From: Candidatus Lustribacter telmatis
GTDB taxonomy: Bacteria; Vulcanimicrobiota; Vulcanimicrobiia; Vulcanimicrobiales; Vulcanimicrobiaceae
Length of the DNA: 53,507 nucleotides
Direction of reading: 5' to 3'
Assembly (NCBI GenBank): GCA_003164045.1
Contig: PLRU01000087.1
Coordinates: forward strand, 2,334-55,840
Of the stretch, positions 1 through 7,295 are shown in pieces (within the stretch, counting starts at the first letter, position 1; every line of letters starts with the position of its first letter). The translations under genes were made by a program, and so were the position numbers. Under the pieces are notes generated by a model. That model searched no databases. It was not told where the DNA came from and worked only from the letters and a program-made list of their open reading frames with translations.

Positions 1-764
1 AGGCCGCCGACTACGACGTCAAGCGGGCCGAGAAGGGCATCGTCTACATCGATGAGATCGACAAGATCGCCCGCAAGAGCGAAAACCCGTCGATCACGCG
101 CGACGTCTCGGGCGAAGGCGTGCAGCAAGCACTGCTCAAGATTCTCGAAGGGACGACGGCCAACGTTCCGCCGCAGGGCGGCCGTAAGCATCCCCATCAA
201 GAGTTCATCCAGATCGACACCACCAACGTGCTGTTCATCTGCGGCGGCGCATTCGACGGCCTGGAACGGATCATCGAAGGCCGCGTTGCCTCGAATTCAT
301 TGGGTTTCCGCGCCAATCCGGAATCGAAAAAAGAGCAGAAGTCGAGCAAGATGCTCCAGCAGCTCATGCCGGAAGATCTGCTCAAGTTCGGTTTGATCCC
401 GGAGTTCATCGGGCGTTTGCCGATTGTCGTGACGCTCGAAGCGCTCGACGAATTGGCGTTGCGCCGCATCCTCGTCGAACCGCGCAACGCGCTCGTCCGC
501 CAATTCCAGAAGATCCTGGGCATGGACGGCGTCGAGCTGACGTTCACCAAAGAGGCGCTGATTGCGATCGCCATTCGCGCGCAGTCACGCAAGACCGGCG
601 CGCGCGGCCTGCGCTCGATTCTCGAAGAGATCATGCTCGATGTGATGTACGACTTGCCCTCGCTGCAAGGCGTGAAGAAGTGCGTCATCAACAAAGAAGT
701 TGTCGACAAAAAAGAACAGCCGACGCTGATCTACGCCGAGCGCCCGAAAGACCAGAGTGCCTAG
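1..764 (+). CDS. clpX: ClpX, ATPase subunit of the ClpXP protease (5' truncated)
   Basis: The reading frame is open from base 3 and runs off the left edge, so only the last 253 residues are visible. ClpX is the hexameric AAA+ unfoldase that feeds tagged proteins to ClpP. The visible part starts just before Walker B ([10 protein letters not shown], residues 13-22). It continues through the conserved [13 protein letters not shown] segment, the [11 protein letters not shown] segment and the sensor-2 region [13 protein letters not shown]. The zinc domain, Walker A and pore loop lie outside the window. The length and order of motifs match an ordinary ClpX C-terminal half with no sign of damage. 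A strong hairpin with a T tract follows. The neighbour msrB converges on it, so clpX is probably the last gene of its transcript. Confidence 0.97.
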   Translation, partial: AADYDVKRAEKGIVYIDEIDKIARKSENPSITRDVSGEGVQQALLKILEGTTANVPPQGGRKHPHQEFIQIDTTNVLFICGGAFDGLERIIEGRVASNSLGFRANPESKKEQKSSKMLQQLMPEDLLKFGLIPEFIGRLPIVVTLEALDELALRRILVEPRNALVRQFQKILGMDGVELTFTKEALIAIAIRAQSRKTGARGLRSILEEIMLDVMYDLPSLQGVKKCVINKEVVDKKEQPTLIYAERPKDQSA

Positions 765-775
765 CGGAGCTACGC

Positions 776-846
776 ACTCATAACGGTGCTCGCTGCGCTG
801 CGCTCCGATCAGAGGAAATGTTGAAAGGTCCCGGTTTTGTGCCGAG
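776..846. repeat. Dispersed intergenic repeat, copy A
   Basis: This roughly 70-base stretch between clpX and msrB resembles copy B at 18395-18464. Both begin ACTC, share a GC-rich core of the form CTCGCTGCGCTGCG, and end in GGTCCCGGTT...CCGAG. By eye the first 32 bases match at about 27 positions. In this copy the right half forms the terminator stem. Two copies, both at tail-to-tail gene junctions, suggest a genome-wide repeat family, but only a whole-genome search can show this. Confidence 0.6.
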
Positions 847-858
847 ACCTTTTTCTTT
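824..858. terminator. Rho-independent terminator after clpX
   Basis: The arms AAAGGTCCCGG and CCGAGACCTTT form an 11-base-pair stem with one mismatch around a short T-rich loop. The stem is followed by a T-rich run. It fits clpX on the plus strand. The left A-run could also let it stop msrB transcription arriving from the other side. Confidence 0.8.
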
Positions 859-1325
859 TAGGCGGGTTTGAACTTTAGCGCGACGCCGTCCATGCAGTAG
901 CGCTTTCCGGTGGGCGGCGGGCCGTCGTCGAAGACGTGTCCGAGGTGGCCCTCGCAGCGGCGGCAGTGGACTTCGTTCCGTTCTTCCGGCAGTGAGTTGT
1001 CGGTCTTCGTCGCGACCGCGTTCGGTAGCGGCGCCCAGAAGCTCGGCCAACCCGTTCCGCTATCGAACTTCGTCTTCGAGGAGTAGAGCGCCAGGTTGCA
1101 CGCGACGCAGTAGTACGTGCCGGCGCGCTTTTCGTAATCGAGCTTGCTCGAGAACGGTACTTCCGTGCCTTCACGGCGCAGGATGTCGAACTGCTCGGCC
1201 GTGAGGCGGGCCTTCCACTGCGCGTCCGTGAGGATCAGCTTGTCCGTATCGGCAGCCGCGTTCGCGACCGAGGGAAAGAGCGCCAGGGCGCCCAGGGCGG
1301 TGAGGAGGGTACGGCGGTCCATCAT
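858..1325 (-). CDS. msrB: Exported peptide-methionine (R)-S-oxide reductase MsrB
   Basis: This 155-residue protein reduces methionine-R-sulfoxide in oxidised proteins. Residues 1-23 form a signal peptide with a twin-Arg start (DRRTLL) and an alanine cleavage site, so it acts outside the cytoplasm. Zinc ligands are seen as Cys73/Cys76 and Cys121/Cys124. The substrate motif GTGWPSF lies at 90-96. The catalytic cysteine is Cys144 in RYCMDGVALKF. The family is usually cytosolic and about 140 residues long, so the leader is the notable feature. Two ATG codons are adjacent at the start and I took the first. It converges with clpX and diverges from the AlkA-like gene. Confidence 0.94.
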   Translation of the reverse strand: MMDRRTLLTALGALALFPSVANAAADTDKLILTDAQWKARLTAEQFDILRREGTEVPFSSKLDYEKRAGTYYCVACNLALYSSKTKFDSGTGWPSFWAPLPNAVATKTDNSLPEERNEVHCRRCEGHLGHVFDDGPPPTGKRYCMDGVALKFKPA

Positions 1326-1413
1326 GGTTGCAGTGTAGCCTTTACGATGCGTTGGGGGGCGTGGTCTCGCTTACACCCAGGTAACGTTCGAGCCGGCGCG
1401 AGAGATTCGCCGG

Positions 1414-2376
1414 GTGACTTTCGACCTTCCCTTGCGCGGCGCCGGCGGCGAGCCGGTGGACTTCCATCGCACGATCCACTCGCACGGCCTGATCATGCTC
1501 GCCCCCAATACGATCGAAGACGAAGGCGACGAACTGCGGATGCCGCTACGCCTAGCGGATGGCCGCACCACGGTGGTCGACATCCGCCCCGGGCCGCCGG
1601 GATTCGCCCGGGTAGCCACCCCGGCCGGACTGCGCGGTGCGGCCGTCCTCGCCGAACTCAAGGTACGCGTGCGGCGCATCCTCTGTCTCGACGGCGACTA
1701 CGCGGCCTTCTACGCGCGCGCTGCCGGCGATCCGGCCCTGCACTGGGTCACGCGCGGAGCCGGCCGGTTCGTGCGCAGTGCGACCGCCTTCGAAGATGTC
1801 GTGAAGACGATCTGCACCACGAACTGCGCCTGGTCGGCGACGATCCGGATGACCGACGCGCTCGTCGCGCACCTCGGTGAGCCGGTCGCCGGAATGGCGG
1901 ACGAGCGCCTTTTCCCAACGGCGCAAGCGATGGCGAAGGCGCCCGAAGCTTGGTACCGCGACGTGATGCGGGCCGGCTATCGCGGACCGTATTTACGCGC
2001 CATAGCGGCCGCGGTGACGCACGGCGAAATCGACCTCGAAACGCTCGCCGATGCGACCGTGGACGTCATCTCCGACGACGAACTCGAGGAACGGTTACTC
2101 GCACTACCCGGCGTCGGCCCATACGCCGCAGCACACATCATGATGCTGATGGGCCGCTACTCGCGCATGGTGCTCGATTCCGCAACGCGGCCGAAGTACG
2201 CGCGTCTCTCAGGCCGCAAGCCGCGCTCCGACGCCACGATCGTGCGCCGCTTCAAACCCTACGGCCGCTTTGCCGGCCTCGCGTTCTGGTGCTACGTGAC
2301 GAGCGATTGGCTCGACGACAGCGCCGTGGCGATCGCGGAACGAACGGTGGGATCGGGTTCTGTTTCCAAGGCCTGA
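1414..2376 (+). CDS. HhH-GPD DNA glycosylase, AlkA-like
   Basis: This 320-residue protein is probably a base-excision glycosylase that removes alkylated purines. The C-terminal half carries the helix-hairpin-helix signature LLALPGVGPYAAAHIM (about 228-243). The expected catalytic aspartate is Asp255 in VLDSATR. The N-terminal 80 residues resemble an AlkA-type beta domain. The start is a GTG; no other start codon lies in frame between it and the upstream stop at 1336. The last 85 bases overlap the convergent gene at 2292-2624. DNA-3-methyladenine glycosylase II is the best guess, although 8-oxoguanine glycosylases share the fold. Confidence 0.85.
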   Translation: MTFDLPLRGAGGEPVDFHRTIHSHGLIMLAPNTIEDEGDELRMPLRLADGRTTVVDIRPGPPGFARVATPAGLRGAAVLAELKVRVRRILCLDGDYAAFYARAAGDPALHWVTRGAGRFVRSATAFEDVVKTICTTNCAWSATIRMTDALVAHLGEPVAGMADERLFPTAQAMAKAPEAWYRDVMRAGYRGPYLRAIAAAVTHGEIDLETLADATVDVISDDELEERLLALPGVGPYAAAHIMMLMGRYSRMVLDSATRPKYARLSGRKPRSDATIVRRFKPYGRFAGLAFWCYVTSDWLDDSAVAIAERTVGSGSVSKA

Positions 2377-2624
2377 CGCAAGATCGTTTCGGCCCATGGC
2401 GATTGCAGCGTGCCGAGTGCTTCGACGAGATCGATGCGTGCCGCAACGTCGCAGGCAACGGCCGTCGGTTCTACGAGCGTCGTCCATTGCGACGCACGGC
2501 CATTCGTCGCCGGCGTAGGTTCGTCGGCGTCGTCCTTCGCCGAACGGTGAAACGGGCCGAAGATCGCAACGGCCATCAGCGCCGTTCCAGCGACCGCGAG
2601 CGCCGTCGGAACGCTGGCGTTCAC
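2292..2624 (-). CDS. Small membrane protein with a HEAT-like helical pair
   Basis: This 110-residue protein has one hydrophobic segment near the N terminus (about residues 5-25). A linker follows, then a helical pair resembling one HEAT repeat (RIDLVEALGTL...PTVRSAIATAL). I do not recognise a named family. The GTG start overlaps the stop of the 947-residue gene upstream as GTGA, which suggests translational coupling and a shared role. Its 3' end overlaps the convergent glycosylase gene by 85 bases. The coupling and the protein-like composition make it likely to be real. Confidence 0.6.
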   Translation of the reverse strand: MNASVPTALAVAGTALMAVAIFGPFHRSAKDDADEPTPATNGRASQWTTLVEPTAVACDVAARIDLVEALGTLQSPWAETILRQALETEPDPTVRSAIATALSSSQSLVT

Positions 2625-5464
2625 GGTGAGGCCAACTCGTTGTGCGCGTCGAGTACCGCGACCGCAACGGCGCGAGCTGAGTCGAGTTCCGGCGCGCTAT
2701 GCGATGTGAGATATGCGGCGAACGCATCATGCGAGAGGGCGCAAGCCGCATCGAACGTGGTCGCAAGTTCGCCGGCATACGCGCCGACGGCAACGGCGGC
2801 GTCACCGGTGCCGTAGCGCGGCAGCAGCGATGCAATAGCGGCAAGCGTCTGCGGTCCGCCGAGCGGTGCAGCTGCGAGTGCCGCGCGCGCCGCCGACAAG
2901 CGGTTGCGGTCGATGCGCACGTAGACGTCCGCGCGCGGATCGACGCCGGTGACAGGCTCGCCGGCCGAACCGATGCGATCGAGCAGCGCGAGCAGTTCAC
3001 GGCGCGTCGGCGCGTCTTCGAGGTCGCCCGGCGTTACGTCGTATCCCGGGATGCGCAGCTTCACGAAGAGCCGCTCGTACATGCCGCGGATCGCTTCCGA
3101 CACACCGGCGAAGGTAGCGTCGAGCGATGCGTCACCCGAGGCGATGGCGCTCGGGAAGAGGACGGCGAGGGAAGGCACGTGGCTGATCATGCCCGGACCG
3201 CGCGCGCCGCGCAGCACGCGGACGATCGAGGCCGCGCGTACCGCATCGAGCGTGAGCCACGCGATAACTTGCGGGCCGGCAGCGCGGAAGGCGCTGGTAT
3301 CATCGCCCGCCACCACGTCGGGCGGGGCGAGGGTCCACGCTTCGGGACCCGACGGATCGGGCGCTGCCGGAAGAGCATCGATGCCGGTCGACGCAACGGG
3401 TGCCGGCATCACGGCCGCCTCGCCCGTAAAAGGCGCCGCGACGCTGAAGTCGCCGACCGTTGCGGCGTCGATGTGGAAGGGCAGGGCGTTCGGCCGCGCG
3501 CCGAACGGCGGCGCATCGGCTACCGCAATCGTCAGCGGTGCGACCTCGACCGCGTCGCCGTTGGCATCGACGTCGACGCTGACGATCAACTCGCCCGGCG
3601 TGCGCGGCAAAAGCGACCACGCAACTTCCACGAGCGTTCCGGCCGGAATGTCGTGCAGCGCGAGTCCATCGCGCGAAAAGAGCGGCGGACCTTCAATGCC
3701 GTCGACGACCGCGTGGCCGTTTACCGTTGTCGAACCGGCAATGTAGACGGCCGCCGCGTGCGTGCGCGGGCGGACGCGCAGCGATTGCACGGCTGCCGCG
3801 CCGGAAACGCGCAGGCGCACGTCGAGGCGTTCGCCGCTGCGCGCGGTCGCTGCAGCAACGAGTTGCGCTGCAACGTCGACCGGTGCGGCTTGATCGTCCC
3901 AACCGATCGGAACCGTGCGGCCGTCGTGGCCGACGATCGATGCGCGCCGCGCGAGGCCGGGTGCGAGCACGATATCGTGCGTCGCGCCGGGTGCGAGCGC
4001 GGCGATGCGGACATCGCTCTCGCCGTCGACCCGCACGTCGCGCGCGGCGGTCGCGCCGACATTGCGAATCGTGACGCGCGTTTGGCCGCCTTCCCACACG
4101 ACTTCCTCAATCGCGAGCCAGGGCCGGTCGACCGCGCGCAGATCGAACTGCGCCGCGGCGAGACGGCGGCCATCCTCACCGGCGGCAACGACGGAAACGG
4201 GCAGTACTTCGCCGTCGCCAAGCTGGCTCGGAACCGCAAGCCGGGCCACGAACGCCGTGGCGCCGCCGGCGCGCAGCTCGCCCGTCCAGCACGTCTCGGC
4301 ATCGATGGTGACGGTGACCCGCTCCGTCGTCTCGCCGGTATTGTGGACGTCGACCGCGACGGCAATGTCGGTGCCGGGCTCGGCGAAGGCCGATTCGGGC
4401 CGCGCATCGAGCCGCAGCGCGCGATGCACGACCAGCGGGATCGTAAACGTTACCGTGTGGTCGCCGCAGCGTACGGTGAGGTCGCCTTCGACGCGCGGCC
4501 GCGATGCGCTCGCGACCACGGTGAGATCGACGAACCCGCGCGCGGGCACGAGCGGCAGGGCGATGGCGACGCCGTTTTCCGAATCACCGTCGCGACGAAT
4601 GGTCGGCGGCGCGCCGTCGGCGCGCATCGTTCCGCGCAGTACGCGCCAGCCGGCCGGGAGTTCGATCGAGCAATTGACGTCCCGCGCGGCGACCCAGCCG
4701 GCGTTCGCGATGCGCACGCGCAAGTCGAGCCGGTTCGCGCGCCGCTCCGCCTCGATCGCGGGTAAGGCGATCTCGGGTGCGAGCAACGCCGTAGCGCCGG
4801 TCGTCAGCGCGACGCGTCCGCCGTCATAGGCAACGTAGGCATCATCGATGCACACGGTCGCGGCGGCCGGCTCGAGGGGTACCATGTTGTACGAGAACGA
4901 CAGCGTGCCCGCGACGGGCAATTCATCGACAGTCGCTACGATGGACGATTCTTCCGCGCCGAATCCGGGCGGCGGAGGAACGACCACTCGCACCGAGCGG
5001 GCGGCCGCGTCGCCTTCGTTCACGATCGTGACATCGACGCGCAGCGCGCCGGCGTCGCCGGCTTCGATGCGCACGCCGCTGGCCGGCCCGTTGAGCCGGG
5101 GGTGGCCGAACACGCGCATGTGCACGACGTTGGAGCCCAGCACGAGACGGTCGAGGTGCAGCGCAGCTTGGATCGGCGAGTGGGCGGTCGTGGCGTCGGC
5201 GACATCGGGCCGTGCGCGGAAGGCGACCGTGTGTTCGGCGCCCGGCGCGACCGATGGAATTTCCGCTTCGAGCGGATCGAGCGGCGACCAGCCCGGCGGG
5301 AGCACGAGCACGAGCAGCGCCGGCGGCGTCGCGACTTCGCTGCCGTTTTTCGCGCGAAACCGGAATGCGATGACCTCGCCGGGACGGACCGTGCGCCGCC
5401 CATCCACGGCGGAGAGTCCGAAGATCCGCTCAGGGAGTAGGCTGGGCTCGGGCATCGGCAACAC
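2621..5464 (-). CDS. Large protein of tandem Ig-like (CARDB/DUF11-type) domains
   Basis: This 947-residue protein of unknown function has roughly six or seven beta-sandwich units over its first 650 residues. Each carries CARDB/DUF11-like phrases such as VTIVNEGDAAARSVRV, VRIANAGWVAARDV, VDVHNTGETTERVTV and VTIRNVGATAARDVRV. The last 250 or so residues look helical and match nothing I know. I see no signal peptide or membrane helix, which is odd because such repeats are normally extracellular. The GTG start has a GGAG six bases upstream; an ATG three codons later is possible. It diverges from the Crp/Fnr gene and is coupled to the small membrane protein downstream. Confidence 0.8.
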   Translation of the reverse strand: MLPMPEPSLLPERIFGLSAVDGRRTVRPGEVIAFRFRAKNGSEVATPPALLVLVLPPGWSPLDPLEAEIPSVAPGAEHTVAFRARPDVADATTAHSPIQAALHLDRLVLGSNVVHMRVFGHPRLNGPASGVRIEAGDAGALRVDVTIVNEGDAAARSVRVVVPPPPGFGAEESSIVATVDELPVAGTLSFSYNMVPLEPAAATVCIDDAYVAYDGGRVALTTGATALLAPEIALPAIEAERRANRLDLRVRIANAGWVAARDVNCSIELPAGWRVLRGTMRADGAPPTIRRDGDSENGVAIALPLVPARGFVDLTVVASASRPRVEGDLTVRCGDHTVTFTIPLVVHRALRLDARPESAFAEPGTDIAVAVDVHNTGETTERVTVTIDAETCWTGELRAGGATAFVARLAVPSQLGDGEVLPVSVVAAGEDGRRLAAAQFDLRAVDRPWLAIEEVVWEGGQTRVTIRNVGATAARDVRVDGESDVRIAALAPGATHDIVLAPGLARRASIVGHDGRTVPIGWDDQAAPVDVAAQLVAAATARSGERLDVRLRVSGAAAVQSLRVRPRTHAAAVYIAGSTTVNGHAVVDGIEGPPLFSRDGLALHDIPAGTLVEVAWSLLPRTPGELIVSVDVDANGDAVEVAPLTIAVADAPPFGARPNALPFHIDAATVGDFSVAAPFTGEAAVMPAPVASTGIDALPAAPDPSGPEAWTLAPPDVVAGDDTSAFRAAGPQVIAWLTLDAVRAASIVRVLRGARGPGMISHVPSLAVLFPSAIASGDASLDATFAGVSEAIRGMYERLFVKLRIPGYDVTPGDLEDAPTRRELLALLDRIGSAGEPVTGVDPRADVYVRIDRNRLSAARAALAAAPLGGPQTLAAIASLLPRYGTGDAAVAVGAYAGELATTFDAACALSHDAFAAYLTSHSAPELDSARAVAVAVLDAHNELASP

Positions 5465-5533
5465 CGGGGTCTCCGTTCAATACGCTGCGGATAACAGGGC
5501 GCGAGCGACGAAGATGCAAACTCCGTACTCGAT

Positions 5534-6214
5534 ATGATCGACGTCGCGTCAATTCGACGCGTTCCGCTCTTTCGCGACTTTGCCGACGACGAGGCAACGG
5601 CCGTTGCTGCGACCGTTACCGATCGTCGTTACGGGAAGCATCAATTCATCGTACGCGAGGGCGACCCTGGCGACACTTTCTTCATTTTGGTGAAGGGGTC
5701 GATTTCTGTGTGCCGGATCGCTCCGGACGGCCGCGAGACGATCCTCTCGATCCTCAAAGAGGGCGATTTTTTCGGCGAGATGTCGATGTTCGATTCCTCG
5801 CTTCGCAGCGCGTCGATCAAGACGCTCACCGAGGTTGAGGTCGGGGCGATCCGCCAGGCCGATTTCCTCGTGCTGCTCGACCGGAACCCGCGCATCGGCC
5901 GGTCCCTCGTGATCGCGCTCTCCGAGCGCCTGCGGGCGGCCAACGCCCTCATCGCGGCCACGACGTCGCAGGACATCCGGGCGCGCCTCGCCTCGCTGCT
6001 CCTCAATCTCGGTGACCAGTTCGGCGAGCGGGTCGAGAACGGCACCCGTATCACGCTGCGTCTCACCAACCAAGAGATGGCGAACATGATCGGGACGACC
6101 CGCGAGACCGTCAACCGCACCCTCAACCGCTTCTGGGACGACAAGCTCGTCGACATGCGCACCGCGCACGTCGTGATCGTCGAACCCGACCGGCTGCGCG
6201 CGCTGATTCCTTAA
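5534..6214 (+). CDS. Crp/Fnr-family transcriptional regulator
   Basis: This 226-residue protein has a cyclic-nucleotide-type sensor domain (about 8-125; GDTFFILVKGSI and FFGEMSMFD are typical). A long dimer helix follows, then a winged helix with recognition segment LTNQEMANMIGTTRETVNRT (177-196). The HTH sequence resembles regulators that bind Crp-like sites. No Fnr-type N-terminal cysteines are present, so oxygen sensing by a 4Fe-4S cluster is unlikely. The ligand is unknown. I see no clear Shine-Dalgarno before the ATG. The gene for a diguanylate cyclase follows 41 bases later, so the two may be co-transcribed. Confidence 0.93.
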   Translation: MIDVASIRRVPLFRDFADDEATAVAATVTDRRYGKHQFIVREGDPGDTFFILVKGSISVCRIAPDGRETILSILKEGDFFGEMSMFDSSLRSASIKTLTEVEVGAIRQADFLVLLDRNPRIGRSLVIALSERLRAANALIAATTSQDIRARLASLLLNLGDQFGERVENGTRITLRLTNQEMANMIGTTRETVNRTLNRFWDDKLVDMRTAHVVIVEPDRLRALIP

Positions 6215-6255
6215 ACGGAATCACTCGGCCCCGGCTGGGCACTTCACTCGAGTGT

Positions 6256-7290
6256 ATGCAGGTCGCCACGCTCGTTGAAGGTCTACGCGCACTCGGGCTT
6301 GCGGCGACGCGCTCGGTTGACGCCGTGCGCGCAGAACTCGACGCCGCCGTTCGCGCCCTGGCGCCCGCGATCGACTCGGTGCTGATCTTCGATGAAGAAG
6401 ACGGGCAGTTGGCGTGCGTCGCCGCCAGCGGCAACCGGGTGCTGTATTTTGCGGGCGTGCGCATGACGCGCAGCGATATGCGCACGCTACCGGCGCTGGC
6501 GCTCGCGCGCGGATATCGCGCGACGCTCGGCGATGGCGGTGCCCGCGGATTTCATCCGGCCGACGCGTTTGCCGTCGCGGTACCGCTGCGGCGCGACGCC
6601 GGGTGTGCGAGCGTGCTCTATGCGGCCGCCCCGCACGCTGTCGATGGTGAGGCGCTCGAAGCGATCGTCGCCTTGGCCGATCATGCCGGGTTCGCGTACA
6701 CGCTCGCGCACGAACGCGAAGCGTATTTGCGACGCGCCGAATACGATGCGCTCACCGGACTGCTCTCGCCGCGGGCGTTGCGCGAACGGCTCGCGCGCTC
6801 GATCGAACGCGCGCGCTTTGCGCCGCTGGCGCGCATCGCCGTGCTCTTCGTCGATACGGACCGCTTCAAGACGTGGAACGATACCTACGGACACGCCAGC
6901 GGCGATGCGCTGTTGCGCGCGCTCGCCGCAGCGTTACGCGCCGCGGCGAGCAGCGACGATTTGGTGGCGCGTAATGGCGGAGATGAGTTCTGCGTCGTGC
7001 TCGCCGACACGGAGAAATCGCGTGCCGTCGAACGGGCGGAGACGCTGCGCGAAGCAATCGAGGCACTCGATCTCGCACCACTCCGGCCGGCCGGCGCCGC
7101 CGCGAGCGTCGTCATTACGGCGAGCATCGGCGTCGCCGCGTTTCCGGCCGAAGCGCGCAGCCCGAGCGAACTGCTCGAACGCGCCGATGAAGCGATGTAC
7201 CATAGCAAGCGAAGCGGGCGCAACGCCGTCTCGTACTTCGGCATCGACGGCACGCTGGAAGTTCATCGGAGCCTCGTCCCCGAACGATAG
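6256..7290 (+). CDS. Diguanylate cyclase (GAF-like plus GGDEF)
   Basis: This 344-residue protein should make cyclic di-GMP from two GTP. The first 150 or so residues look like a GAF-type sensor. The GGDEF domain starts at YDALTGLLSPRAL (163-175), has the metal-binding FVDTDRFKTWND (199-209) and an intact GGDEF at 241-245. The position of the inhibitory I-site (RxxD five residues before GGDEF) reads SSDD, so product feedback inhibition is probably missing. No signal peptide or membrane helix is seen, so it is likely cytosolic. A ten-base palindrome sits where a ribosome-binding site would be. PriA follows after five bases. Confidence 0.93.
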   Translation: MQVATLVEGLRALGLAATRSVDAVRAELDAAVRALAPAIDSVLIFDEEDGQLACVAASGNRVLYFAGVRMTRSDMRTLPALALARGYRATLGDGGARGFHPADAFAVAVPLRRDAGCASVLYAAAPHAVDGEALEAIVALADHAGFAYTLAHEREAYLRRAEYDALTGLLSPRALRERLARSIERARFAPLARIAVLFVDTDRFKTWNDTYGHASGDALLRALAAALRAAASSDDLVARNGGDEFCVVLADTEKSRAVERAETLREAIEALDLAPLRPAGAAASVVITASIGVAAFPAEARSPSELLERADEAMYHSKRSGRNAVSYFGIDGTLEVHRSLVPER

Positions 7291-7295
7291 CGGCC

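Noticed and set aside
2699..4765. 688-residue plus-strand open frame across the Ig-like gene
   Set aside because: It is arginine-rich, lacks any domain pattern and lies wholly antisense to the 947-residue gene with clear beta-sandwich repeats. High GC makes such long shadows common.
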